The notes under the pieces: model-generated | The model's database searches: none | Told to the model about the DNA's origin: nothing | Seen by the model: only the letters and a program-made list of their open reading frames with translations | Position numbers and translations under genes: made by a program | In this document: positions 9,650-18,525 of the stretch, one piece after another | How the letters are laid out: each line of letters opens with the position of its first letter | Numbering within the stretch: the first letter of the stretch is position 1 | NCBI GenBank assembly: GCA_964200185.2 | Contig: CAXNAD020000241.1 | Coordinates: 1 to 23,487 of the forward strand | DNA: 23,487 nucleotides | Direction: 5' to 3' | Source: Choristocarpus tenellus KU-1152 | Lineage: Eukaryota > Phaeophyceae

Positions 9650-12600
9650 ATGGGGAGGGACGTGGCGTTAGCACACGGAAGGTATGAGAGACGGCTGGGT
9701 GCCGATGCCCGCAAGTTGAAGGTGATCGCGGACGGACTTCGGAAGGCCCATGGCTGTGACATGAACAACCTGAGAGCTCGGGACAGCAGCATTGCTGAGT
9801 CAATGTCCAGCGTACGAGCTTTGTGCCAGAAGAATCTTCGGCTCGCTGTCAATTTGGATAGAACGTAAGACCTCACCTGGCAGAGACTGTGATCTTTCGT
9901 TTTGAACATACCCTCTAGATGGCCGCTTCCCTTCGCCTTGGGTCTCATTAATAACGTTAATACCCTCGTCGGCTGCCGCAACCAAGCAGGAGAGATGGCA
10001 CCCACACCATCAAGACCCTGGACGACTCCTTTGTGATCCAGGCCATTGCCCTTGTGGAGCGGACGAGGCGAAGCTGGGTCGTCCCAGAGGTACTGGCACC
10101 CTCCACAGAGGATGGGGAGCAGATTTCTGATAGGAAGAAGGCTATTGGCGACAGTGCGCAAAATCCGTCTTATAGGAGAACGGATTCAGCAAGTGAGGAA
10201 AAGGAGACTGGACTGACTGCTGAAGCTGAGGAAGGAAGACAATCTCTTCCCGAGAGTACGGAAAGCCTAGGAAATAGGTACGTGTGTGAGGAGAGTCGGC
10301 TATCACATAGTCTCCTCTTGTTGTTGTACTGCATCTATTCGTACCCTTTTCTCGTCACCCTCTACGTATGCTAATCCTGTTGCTGATGTTTTCCCCTTGA
10401 CAGACCCAAACAGGCGAATAGACAGTGTAGAACTTTCAAATTGTCAATCCGTTGTCTGTAAGTCGACAAGAAAATCCCATCAAGACCTGACCTAATGGTT
10501 GGCAAAAAGAGGAGAGAAACGTTGTGTTTTTGGCAGGGTGGGACAGTGTGGACTCCTGTATTCTCAATCGTTGCGTGGCTTGCTTGGAAGAACATTTCAC
10601 CGTCATGCCGCCCTTTCCAGTGATTACCGGAGTCACTCCAGACACTGGACGGTTTGGGGATGGGGGTCTGCATTTTGCTGTCAATATTTGGTCAAAGCAA
10701 ACTTGAACGGGGTAGATTAGGGGAAGCGGGTGTGAAGAACTACAGCAAATCGGGAAGTGATGTGGGTAGGCAATGCGGTCAACACCCACACCCTGTATGG
10801 AAGAGGAAAATGATATTCAGTTGTTCCATCAGGAGTTAGTTACCTAGTGGGAGGCTGAGATGTAAGAAAAGCTGTAAGTTGAGGTCATGACTAGACGTGG
10901 ACTGATTGGTTGACTCTTTGAATCTCTGTTTGGTGATACGATGCGTGGGGATCTATCTCTACAATGCATTCATTGTCTATGTGCTACAAATTGGATACCA
11001 TCGGAGAGCCAAAGTATCTTAGAGGGTAGAGCCGCGTCCATTTGGGGACCAAATCCAATGTTGCGATTTTGATATCATTTTGGTCATCGTGTTTGTTAGG
11101 AAGTATCAATATCTTTGCTCTGGATACACTTTTTCATAATGTTTACATTTTATCTACTCTGACACATTTTGGAGTAGGAAAATATCACAAAAAAATCCCA
11201 TGGGAAGTCAAGCCCCAAATGGACAAACAGGGCAAAACTCGTACCTTCTAAGATACTTTCACTCCGGATCTACAGTTGCCCCAGATATTTTGTGATGGAG
11301 TTGGGGTGTCTTACAATCGCTGAGAAATGCTGATCCACTGCAGTGTTCCCCCCTCAAGCAATGAATGCACAGTGAAGGTGTCGTGCATGACCTGCGACAG
11401 ATGTGACCTCTGTGTGATAAGGCAGATTTAGTGGAGTGGACTAGGTGTCATATACCTCCCATACTTCTGGTTTGAATTTATCCTGTAGAATAAGAAAAAG
11501 CTGAGTGTGAACAGGAGAAGGGTGACGGTGTGGCATGCACATGTATTGTTGATGAGGGTGTGAATTGAAACCAACTGGCACTCTTTCACTAAAGCATCAA
11601 CAAGGTGTTCTTTGTATTTCTCTTACAAACATCATTTTAGTATTTTCCTACCCTCCTACCCTCAATGCTCCTTCTCCTCCTCACTTGCCGGTCTGTGTTG
11701 TCTGTCAGATTAGTAAACCTGGAGAATGAGCTAAAAAAGGCAGCAGAGGTTTTGACTAGACAGAAGGATGCTGCGTGGGCCCGAGAGGTAGGAAAAGCGT
11801 GATTTCCCCTTCCCACCTCCTCCCCTTCTTCAGTCGAATTGACTGCTCACATTGCAAATGGTATCAAGGTGACAAAATATATACGAAATGTAAGGGTTAC
11901 GGAATGCTATAGGACAAACACACCCTATTGGCTCAATGTGAATAGGCCATATTCTATTGGTGTAAACATATACATGCTTTTTGTCTATGTCCCTTACCCC
12001 TCTAAGCATTTTTTCTTAACCCACAGGTAATAGATGCTGAATGTAAAATACAAGAAAGACAAGTAAAAGGTTGATGTTTGAATTATACACTTCTGACCCC
12101 CCTGTCATCACTCCCCCCACCTGCCCGCCCCCCTTAACTCCTTTTCCGGTTACAAACATCTCTCGGTTCTCTTGTCCTTTGACCAAAACCCCTCTTGCTG
12201 CCACAGCAAGAGCTTTTGAGGAGGATCGAGGAGCACCGCCTGCTCAATGATGAACAGAAAAGGTTTTTCACCAATGAGATCACAGCTGCAAGAGCGACTA
12301 TAGAAAGGAAGCAGGAAGAGGAAAAGCAGGTGGGGTGCTTTGATAGATCCATCAGGGGGTGGAGAGCGGGCAGAGGGAAGAGAGGTGAAAAAAATAGAAC
12401 TAGTTACTCTACATTACTCCATAAAATAGTACAGTTTACCATCGACCTCCGTTTTTGAATGTTGGATTTGTTACTTGCACAGGGTTTTCCATCATGTCCT
12501 TCTCTTGACGTGTGGGGTGTACTGACTGATTGTGTTCTTGTGAACAAGACCTTTTTTTTTTGCAAAAAACGACATGTAGGGGTGGGTCAGAGGGCGTACC

Positions 12601-15600
12601 TCTCTTTTTGCTCTGTGAACACGAACAAAGCAAACAAGCAGACTGATCTGGCTGAGAATGAATACTGACAGTCCTATCACAAAACGTCCACCAACGTTAT
12701 TATATTACATCATTCCAATAGGAACAAATATTGGGGGTTGCTTTGTCATGTTGTGGAAGGGGGAAAAAACATGACTGTATACGGGGCCACTGCCAAATAC
12801 TCGGGCTGGCCTAGGGACAAGGTCATGGACTGGCCTGTGGCTTGGTCCCCTCGACGTTTCTGAAGGGTACTGGCCCAGTCCCTCTGAAAGATACCTTACC
12901 TGGGCCAACCCCTAAGCCTTTGTTGTGCCCTGACCTAGCCCAGGTAAATCACATTTTCCCTATGCCAGCCCTCTGTAAAGAGCAAAACGCTCTCTGGGCC
13001 GGCGTAGGTGTATTCTTTATTGCTCTAACTTGAACATTTGAACGCACAAAATTGCTACTATTAATATTGGAGATCTACACTCTCTAGCATTGAACATTGA
13101 ATGGTACCATAATTGAAATGTAAGCCACTTGACGTAAACCACCAACCTGCATCCCAACCCGCCCAAAATCAGGACCCAAGCCCGGTCCTTTGAAAAGATA
13201 TCTTGCCCTAGTCTGCTGGTGGGCCCAGTCCACCTGAATTCCCAATGACCCTGGTCCATCTCTTTCAATAATTTTGTTACTGAGTCGAGCTGCGGTACAG
13301 CCACTTAGTCCAGTGTACAGCCCTGAAAGATGATCCTGATAAGCTCTTCTCAAGCCTTTATAGTGATTGTTGATGAAGAAATGAAATTTCCAAATTTCTA
13401 ATCAACAGCTCACATCATAATTGGACACCTCAGACCAATTTCTTTCACTATTATCTTATCCGTTGAATTGATATACTTACATATCAAGAGAAAGAAGTCT
13501 AAAATGTTTGGTCTTTGAAAGTTGAGACATGGCAGTGGGGATTTTGATGCTCTTGGTGAGATAGGTGCATAGTGGTGGTCACCATATCAGGCAAGGAGGA
13601 CGAAACCGCTCAGCTTGGTGCTGTCCTTCTATTATTTTCTGTTGATAACAAACACACACACTTGCCTACTCAAGGTTCGGGAGTTCTTGATGCAAGCCGA
13701 GGCATGCAACAAGACTCAGCATGACATGTTAATCCTGCGCTTGCAGATTAAGCTGGGTAAGGTGGTGGACACCTCTTCCCAGGTGGCTGAGGACCTGAGG
13801 GAACCCGATCCAGTACTTGGCGATGAGAAGGTAGGTAGTGATGTATAATGGGGATAGGATGGGTGGGAAGGTGTATTGAAGGTGGAGTGAAGGATAGTCA
13901 AAGCATCCTAGAGGGGGGGATGACATTTTCTTTTTTGTAGTCAAGGGGTCTCTAACTATTTTCTTATTTGAATATTGATATCCCCCTGCATCCCCCAGCC
14001 CAATGACAAAACATTTATCCAAAGGATGCTTTCTTCTATATCCACATACTCCAGATGGGAGTAACCTGGATTCGGGCCATGAAAGTGGGGTATCACGCAT
14101 CACATTTTCAAGTCCCTTAACAGCGAGATGTCCAAAATATACCCCCTCCCACCCGTAGGATACTTTGAAATGCTTTGGGTTGGATGAAGAAATGAAATTT
14201 CCAAATTTCTAATCAAGAGCTTACACGATACTTTGTCACATCGGAACAAGTTCTTTCACTATTATTTTATCAGTTGAATTAATACATTTACACATCAAGA
14301 AAGAAGAAGTATTAAAAAAAAAATGGTCTTTGAAAGTTGAGACATGGCAGTGGGGATTTTGATGCTCTTGACGAGATAGGTGCATAATGTGGTGGTCACT
14401 ATAGCAGACAAGGAGGACACAACCGCTCAGCTTGGTGCTGTCCTTCTATTATTTTCTGCTGATAACAAACACACACACTTGAACAAACGCCTACTCAAGG
14501 TCCGTAAGATATTGATGCAAACCGAGGCATGCAACAAGTCACAGCATGACATGTTGATGCAGCGCTTGCAGATCAAGCAGGGTAAGGTGGAGGACACCTC
14601 TTCCCAGCACCTCACAAAAAGAGGTTGCAGATGAAGCAGGCTTCTATATTCTTGATGTGTAAATACAACAATTCAACGGATAAAATAATAGTGAAAGAAA
14701 ATGGTCTGACGTGCCTAAGTATTGTATAAATTCGTGATTAGAATTTTGGAAATTTCATTTCTTCATCAAACCCAAAGCGTTTCAAAGTATGCTACAGGTG
14801 GGAGGGGGTATATTTTGGTGACCTTGCCGTTAAGGGCCATGAAAATGCGATGCATGATACCCACTTTCATGGCCCAAATCGAAGTTACCACCACCAGGAG
14901 TATGTGCATATGGAATGGGATGGGTGGGAGGAGGTATTGAAGGTGGAGTGGAGGATAGTCAGAGCATCCTAGAGGGGGGGGTGACATTGTTGTTAAGGGG
15001 TCTCTAACTATTTTCTTATTGAGCTAAAGTATTTGAGCGCGTAGAGTCGCGTCCGTTTGGGGACCAAAATCCAATTTTACAATTTTGATGTAATTTTGGC
15101 TATCGTGTTTGCTAGGAAGTGTCATTATCCTTGTTCCAGACACACCTTTTCATAACGTATACAAATTACTTACTCAGAAACATTTCGGGGTAGGAAAATG
15201 TCATAATATTCCCGTTGGAAGCCAAGCCCCAAACGGAAAAATAGGGGAAAACTCCTACCCTCTAAGATACTTTCACTCATTTGAATATTGACGTCCCTGC
15301 ATCTCCCAGTCCAATGATAAAACATCATCCAAAGGACATTTTCATTCTATATCCACATACTCCTGATGGCTGTAACCTGGATTTGGGCTATGAATGTGGG
15401 TTGTCACGAACCACATTTTCAAGCCCCTTAACAGCAACATGTCCAAATTCTACACACACACCTCCTTACAGGATATTTTCATTCAAATTCACCTTCCAGG
15501 AGCATTCTGTTCTGATTCCCTGTGGTCTTTCAAACATTATCATATCGGTTAATCCCAAATGAGGTGGGCAGACGCTTTGCGGTCTCCTCGTGTGCATAGG

Positions 15601-18166
15601 CACGCAATTAGCCACTGTGCTCGCTTCAGTCTCATGCAGTCTTTGTTGGTACAAGTATCCCTGTGTCAGTTCCATTCACCGTCCCCAGAGTACCCTACCA
15701 CCTTGCTGCATTCATTTCTTGGTAGTAGTTGTACAATTGCTCATGTCAAAGTCATTGTCGGGGATACGGGGATATGGTAGGAACTGCTCTGTGCTGATGC
15801 AACTCTGTCCCTTCTGTGACATGCTCCAGTCTCCAAAGAATTGTGAAAGGAGGTAAGAGATATTGCAACCTCACAATGTTCAACATTTCTCCTTGCAGGA
15901 GAACCTTCTTGAGCCGCTGAGGGAATCTGGTACTCTTAGCCTTTTGACTGTCAGTCCCAAACAAATATCAAAGCCCTCAGGGGGTTCTTTTCCTCTTGCA
16001 AACCAACTTTCATTCTGCAGGGCCTCCCCCTTCCCAAAGAAATCATCACAAAAAACTTCAATGACCAAGCTGTACCACTCCTACGGGGGATAGCAGATCT
16101 CTGCGACTCTTGAGGAAGGCCTTCCGCAAGACCCTGCCAACTCCAGTCCGGGATCACAAGCACCACCAGTGCCGCAAAACGATCAGGTTGTCGAGGCTTG
16201 TGAGGGACAGGAAGAGGACAGGTAACGGATTGAAATTTGGTAGACAAGAGAAAGCGGTTGGTTTATCCAACCAATTGACACAAGGCTAGTTGTTGCGAAT
16301 TGCTGAGCCTTAGAAAATATGTGTGGGTGTTGCATCAGTTCCAATACCTTTTCGGCTCCACACTTTGCCCCACTCCCCCCTCCCACAATAGCTTATTCGC
16401 CGCTGAGTGAGGCCATACTTCCTGGCTGCTATTCTTTACCAATCTTACTCCAAGCCTCGTTCTTACCTCCCCAAGCCATTTACTTCTCACCCCCTGGCTG
16501 AAAAGAAAATGGGCAAGATTGATCTCGATCATTCCCATCGTCTTGAAGGATACAACCCTGACCCCAATTCCACCACAAGTTCTGTTTATTATTATTTTTT
16601 GTTCTTACTCTCTCCAGTCGATCTCAGTTTCCTAATCCATCACATTTTGTCCTAACTCCTCCAACCCCTCTAACCCTCACCCAACACTGACGTGGACCAC
16701 CAACCATAAACACGTAGACACTCTTGCAGTCAGACACCTTGACAATATTGATGCAAAGTCAAAGAGTAAATTTCACATTGACCTTTCTCGTGATGATGCC
16801 AGGAACGTTAAGGATGATGAAGAGGATGTCGATGTCCTCTCAGTTGCTGGCAGCAAGGCTGAAGACGGTCAGGACCTCACCCTGGAGCGGCTGACAACTA
16901 ATTTTAAAAGTGTAGGTCGCTTGGCCTCCACAGTAGCAGTTACACAACGAATGTGCAGCGTTTTGGGACATGTAAGAAAGGGTGTCAAAGTCTGAACTGT
17001 GTATTCGTTCAGCACATTTAACTCAGCCCTTATCCTAATCGACGAGGCCAACCTGCGTTGGGGAGTAGGGGGCTCCTTCAGTTACATCCAGATTTTTTGG
17101 GGGGTTTTCCTTCAAGTCGAGAAATCACTACCATGAAAGTCCCAGGTATAGAGCAATGGCTGTCAGCACTGTTTCTTACCATCCCAAGTCTTGGACGATG
17201 CAATACCCACTACATTTTTCAAAGGTTGGTAAAATGTTGAGAACCCTAATATTTATGGTAGATTAATTATAGCTCAAGGTAGTGTTGTCACATGGAATTG
17301 ATGGAGGATTATCTCGAAGTGGGGTTGGTGAACCACCACCATGTCTGAGGAAACACCAAACTCATTGTCATGTCATTCCTCCAATTTATCGCTCACCCCC
17401 AGGCTTCTGATAAGAAGGTTTTGCTTTCCTGTTCAGCTCGAGACACAGTTATTGTTCTCACTGACCGACGACTGGGTAAGTCAGAGGAGGAAACGCCTTC
17501 TCAGAAGTGGAATCACGCTGGAATGGACCTCGGCTACTCCCTAGAGGTAAACACCAACACTAGTCCGCTTCGTTTTTCACTCAGAAATGCAAATAGACCA
17601 AGATTATCTACCATGAACTTACCGAATGTGGGCTGTTCCCTCCCCCCCCCTGTAATACTTCAGGTACTGCGTAAATTAAAGGAAGAAACCACTCGCTATA
17701 GGTTTGCAGTCCTTGATTGGCAGGTGGTAGCTGCCAAGTGCGTATTTCACGCCAAGCACTATCTGGAGCCTGCCCTGGAGGGCACTATCCAGGGGTGAGT
17801 GATTGTCTTGTTCCCAAAGTACAAGTTGATTGTTGCATTATCAGCTGTAGAACATTGAACCAGCGTCACCCCTGTTGTATCCTGACACAGGACTGTTAAG
17901 ATATGATAACAGGTTCTTCAAGTGTAGTTCAACGTCCGACTTGTCACAGGTCTGCTGAAAACAATGTTTGTAGTAGTAACCACATAATGGCATATCTCAG
18001 GGAGAACAGCAGAGGGAATTTTTGCACACTAAATCCAGTATGCATGGACTGGTCGATTGGTGAACTCACTCTGACCATCCTGAGACCAAATACTCTCGGG
18101 AGGGATTTCATTGCCATGAAGCTCTCGGAGGGGTGCAGAATCGCTCTGAACCGTAGCCTTGAATAA
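9650..18166 (+). CDS. Coiled-coil-rich protein, family not recognised, 13-exon model
   Basis: Exons: 9650-9864, 9990-10277, 10404-10457, 11709-11787, 12027-12062, 12207-12329, 13675-13830, 15899-15949, 16097-16221, 16734-16971, 17403-17546, 17664-17794, 17950-18166 (TAA). All junction phases agree, giving 618 aa. Best-supported borders: GTAAGA at 9865, GTACGT at 10278, GTAAGT at 10458 and GTAAGA at 16972, with pyrimidine-rich CAG acceptors at 10403 and 12026. Weak points are the GTCAGT donor at 15950, the CAGTCAG acceptor at 16733 and the last exon. Residues 1-71 are basic and helical (RYERRLGADARKLKVIADGL). Residues 120-168 are a Ser/Glu-rich linker. Residues 187-295 are coiled coil, for example LENELKKAAEVL and RRIEEHRLLNDEQKRFF. 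Residues 340-375 are Pro/Gln-rich, 396-410 acidic, and 430-547 helical (LRKLKEETTRYRFAVLDWQV). No signal peptide, membrane span or enzyme motif was seen. A cytoskeletal or scaffold role is a guess. It may continue into the next gene. Confidence 0.5.
10458..11708 (+). other. Intron of the coiled-coil gene with a MITE
   Basis: Bounded by GTAAGT at 10458 and a GTCAG acceptor at 11708. It contains the 259-bp inverted-repeat element at 11006. Open frames between 10499 and 10839 have no in-phase splice sites that I could find. Confidence 0.5.
11006..11264 (+). mobile_element. MITE family 1, copy A
   Basis: A 259-bp element without coding capacity. Its left end (GAGCCAAAGTATCTTAGAGG) and right end (CCTTCTAAGATACTTTCACTC) are imperfect inverted repeats. 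It is flanked by CGGA on both sides, a 3-4 bp target duplication. It is similar along its whole length to the elements at 15021 and 21416, including the internal block TTTGG(T/C)xATCGTGTTTG(T/C)TAG and AGTCAAGCCCC near the right end. It lies in an intron of the coiled-coil gene. Confidence 0.75.
12775..13330. repeat. GC-rich intronic block with diverged internal repeats
   Basis: Between exons at 12329 and 13675, a block richer in GGCC/CCAGTCC motifs than its surroundings contains related segments. One is CAGTCCCTCTGAAAGATACC near 12873; its partner near 13186 reads GGTCCTTTGAAAAGATATC. Both are followed by CTTxCC. No coding frame is convincing. It may be an old tandem or dispersed repeat. Confidence 0.35.
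13365..13800 (+). repeat. Exon-bearing direct repeat, copy 1
   Basis: Starting at GATGAAGAAATGAAATTTCC and running through intron sequence into the exon at 13675-13830, this segment is closely matched by 14178-14612. The similarity covers more than 400 bp, with small indels, including an 8-bp difference just before the acceptor. This copy contributes the exon used in the gene model because only it stays open to a donor (GTAGGT at 13831). Confidence 0.75.
13851..14166 (+). repeat. Repeat E, uninterrupted copy
   Basis: About 310 bp starting GGGATAGGATGGGTGGGAAG and ending near GGATACTTTGAAATG. A second copy in the same orientation lies at 14917-15486, where a MITE is inserted. The right part of this repeat (from about 14036) also forms the left inverted arm around the exon copy at 14500. 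The sequence TTCTTATTTGAATATTG at about 13961-13977 is the empty MITE target. Confidence 0.7.
14178..14612 (+). repeat. Exon-bearing direct repeat, copy 2
   Basis: Second copy of the segment at 13365-13800, about 0.8 kb downstream in the same intron. Its first 120 bp also make up the inner part of the left inverted arm of the foldback-like unit. Confidence 0.75.
14500..14634 (+). pseudogene. Duplicated exon, probably non-functional
   Basis: The frame VRKILMQTEACNKSQHDMLM corresponds residue by residue to VREFLMQAEACNKTQHDMLI of the exon at 13675. After SSQ it diverges, reads HLTKRGCR and meets TGA, without the GTAGGT donor of copy 1. Read as an exon it would truncate the coiled-coil protein at about 310 aa. 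The frame is open further upstream (to 14380) than in copy 1. It could also end at an internal GTAAGG, but that breaks the phase to the next exon. Confidence 0.6.
14917..15486 (+). repeat. Repeat E, copy interrupted by a MITE
   Basis: Left part (14917-15020) matches 13851-13967 and right part (15279-15486) matches about 13965-14166, including AATATTGA(C/T) and CCACATACTCC. The 258 bp between them is MITE family 1 copy B. Outside the insertion the two copies are the same length to within a few bases. Confidence 0.7.
15021..15278 (+). mobile_element. MITE family 1, copy B, with empty site in window
   Basis: 258 bp, left end GAGCTAAAGTATTTGAGCG, right end CCTCTAAGATACTTTCACTC. ATT is repeated on each side (15018-15020 and 15279-15281), and the sister repeat at 13851 carries ATT once, so the element boundaries and a 3-bp target duplication are seen directly. 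No open frame of note, so it depends on a transposase supplied elsewhere. Confidence 0.8.
15487..15898 (+). other. Rest of the large intron before exon 8
   Basis: Together with the repeats from 13831 onward this makes a 2.07-kb intron. A short exon-like piece at 15818-15840 has a CTCCAG acceptor and a GTAAGA donor, but its 23-bp length breaks the phase of the next exon, so it is not used. Otherwise I see nothing here. Confidence 0.4.
16021..16113 (+). other. Alternative exon frame overlapping exon 9
   Basis: A strong acceptor (CTTTCATTCTGCAG, ending 16020) opens a phase-0 frame reading GLPLPKEIITKNFNDQAVPL then LRGIADLCDS and TGA at 16111. It is more protein-like than intron sequence. It overlaps the start of the model exon 16097-16221, which reads in another frame. 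Either it is an alternative last exon, ending the protein at about 364 aa, or the true exon runs through with a shift at the stop. Confidence 0.35.
16222..16733 (+). other. Intron of the coiled-coil gene
   Basis: Begins GTAACG after exon 9 and ends at CTTGCAGTCAG, a doubled acceptor; only the second AG keeps the frame with exon 10. No other feature seen. Confidence 0.5.
16972..17402 (+). other. Intron of the coiled-coil gene
   Basis: Begins with a strong GTAAGA and ends in CACCCCCAG. Both neighbouring exons are phase 0. Nothing else recognised inside. Confidence 0.5.
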
Positions 18167-18367
18167 CTTGAGAAGAATAACTAGGACAATCTGATCATTA
18201 TTTCCTAGTAGTAACCAGTAGTGAAATTTCCATGCAGAGACTCAGACTGGATAGGTAAGGCGTATGATAGTTTTTGATTGGATATGGAAGAGCACTGGAG
18301 TTTGTCTGTGCTGCACTGAAGGAATGAAGATGATCGTGCTACCTGACGCTGGCCTTTATTGCACAAG

Positions 18368-18463
18368 GTTGTTTGGAAGTCTGTGTTGGACTCGTCCACA
18401 CCCCAAGATGATGAAACGAAGAAGATGACCCACAACATATTTTCTACTCCATTGCGTACTTGA
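18368..18463 (+). other. Exon-like frame upstream of the second plus-strand gene
   Basis: The frame VVWKSVLDSSTPQDDETKKM followed by THNIFSTPLRT and TGA looks coding and follows an AAG that could be an acceptor. From about 18432 the overlapping frame FYSIAYLRRAKEHYLELLG is also open and runs straight into the exon containing ATG 18526. A one-base slip at TTTT (18440-18443) would join the two into one continuous helical protein. It could be part of that gene, or a link between the two plus-strand genes. Confidence 0.3.
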
Positions 18464-18525
18464 GAAGGGCAAAGGAGCACTACCTGGAACTCTTAGGACA
18501 CAGAGGGCAAGGTGTGGCGAAGACT

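Larger units (their letters stand above)
14036..14914. mobile_element. Foldback-like unit with 265-bp inverted arms
   Basis: The left arm (14036-14300) and right arm (14650-14914) are inverted copies of each other. For example, GAAATTTCATTTCTTCATC at about 14752 is the reverse complement of the start of the direct repeat near 14178. Outer parts around TATACCCCCTCCCACC (14140) and GGTGGGAGGGGGTATA (14798) also pair. The 349-bp centre holds the second copy of a coiled-coil-gene exon. Long inverted arms around captured sequence fit a foldback or long-TIR DNA element; an inverted duplication of host DNA is the alternative. Confidence 0.6.

Noticed and set aside
15818-15840. Short exon SPKNCER with CAG acceptor and GTAAGA donor
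   Set aside because: Its 23 bp puts the next exon into a frame with an early stop.
16081-16100. In-frame TAG between exon-8 frame and exon-9 frame, suggesting TAG is read as an amino acid
   Set aside because: A GTCAGT donor at 15950 and an acceptor at 16096 remove the TAG in phase, so no code change is needed.
18239-18255. 17-bp microexon between ATGCAG and GTAAGG
   Set aside because: Splice sites look good, but no phase joins it to both neighbours.
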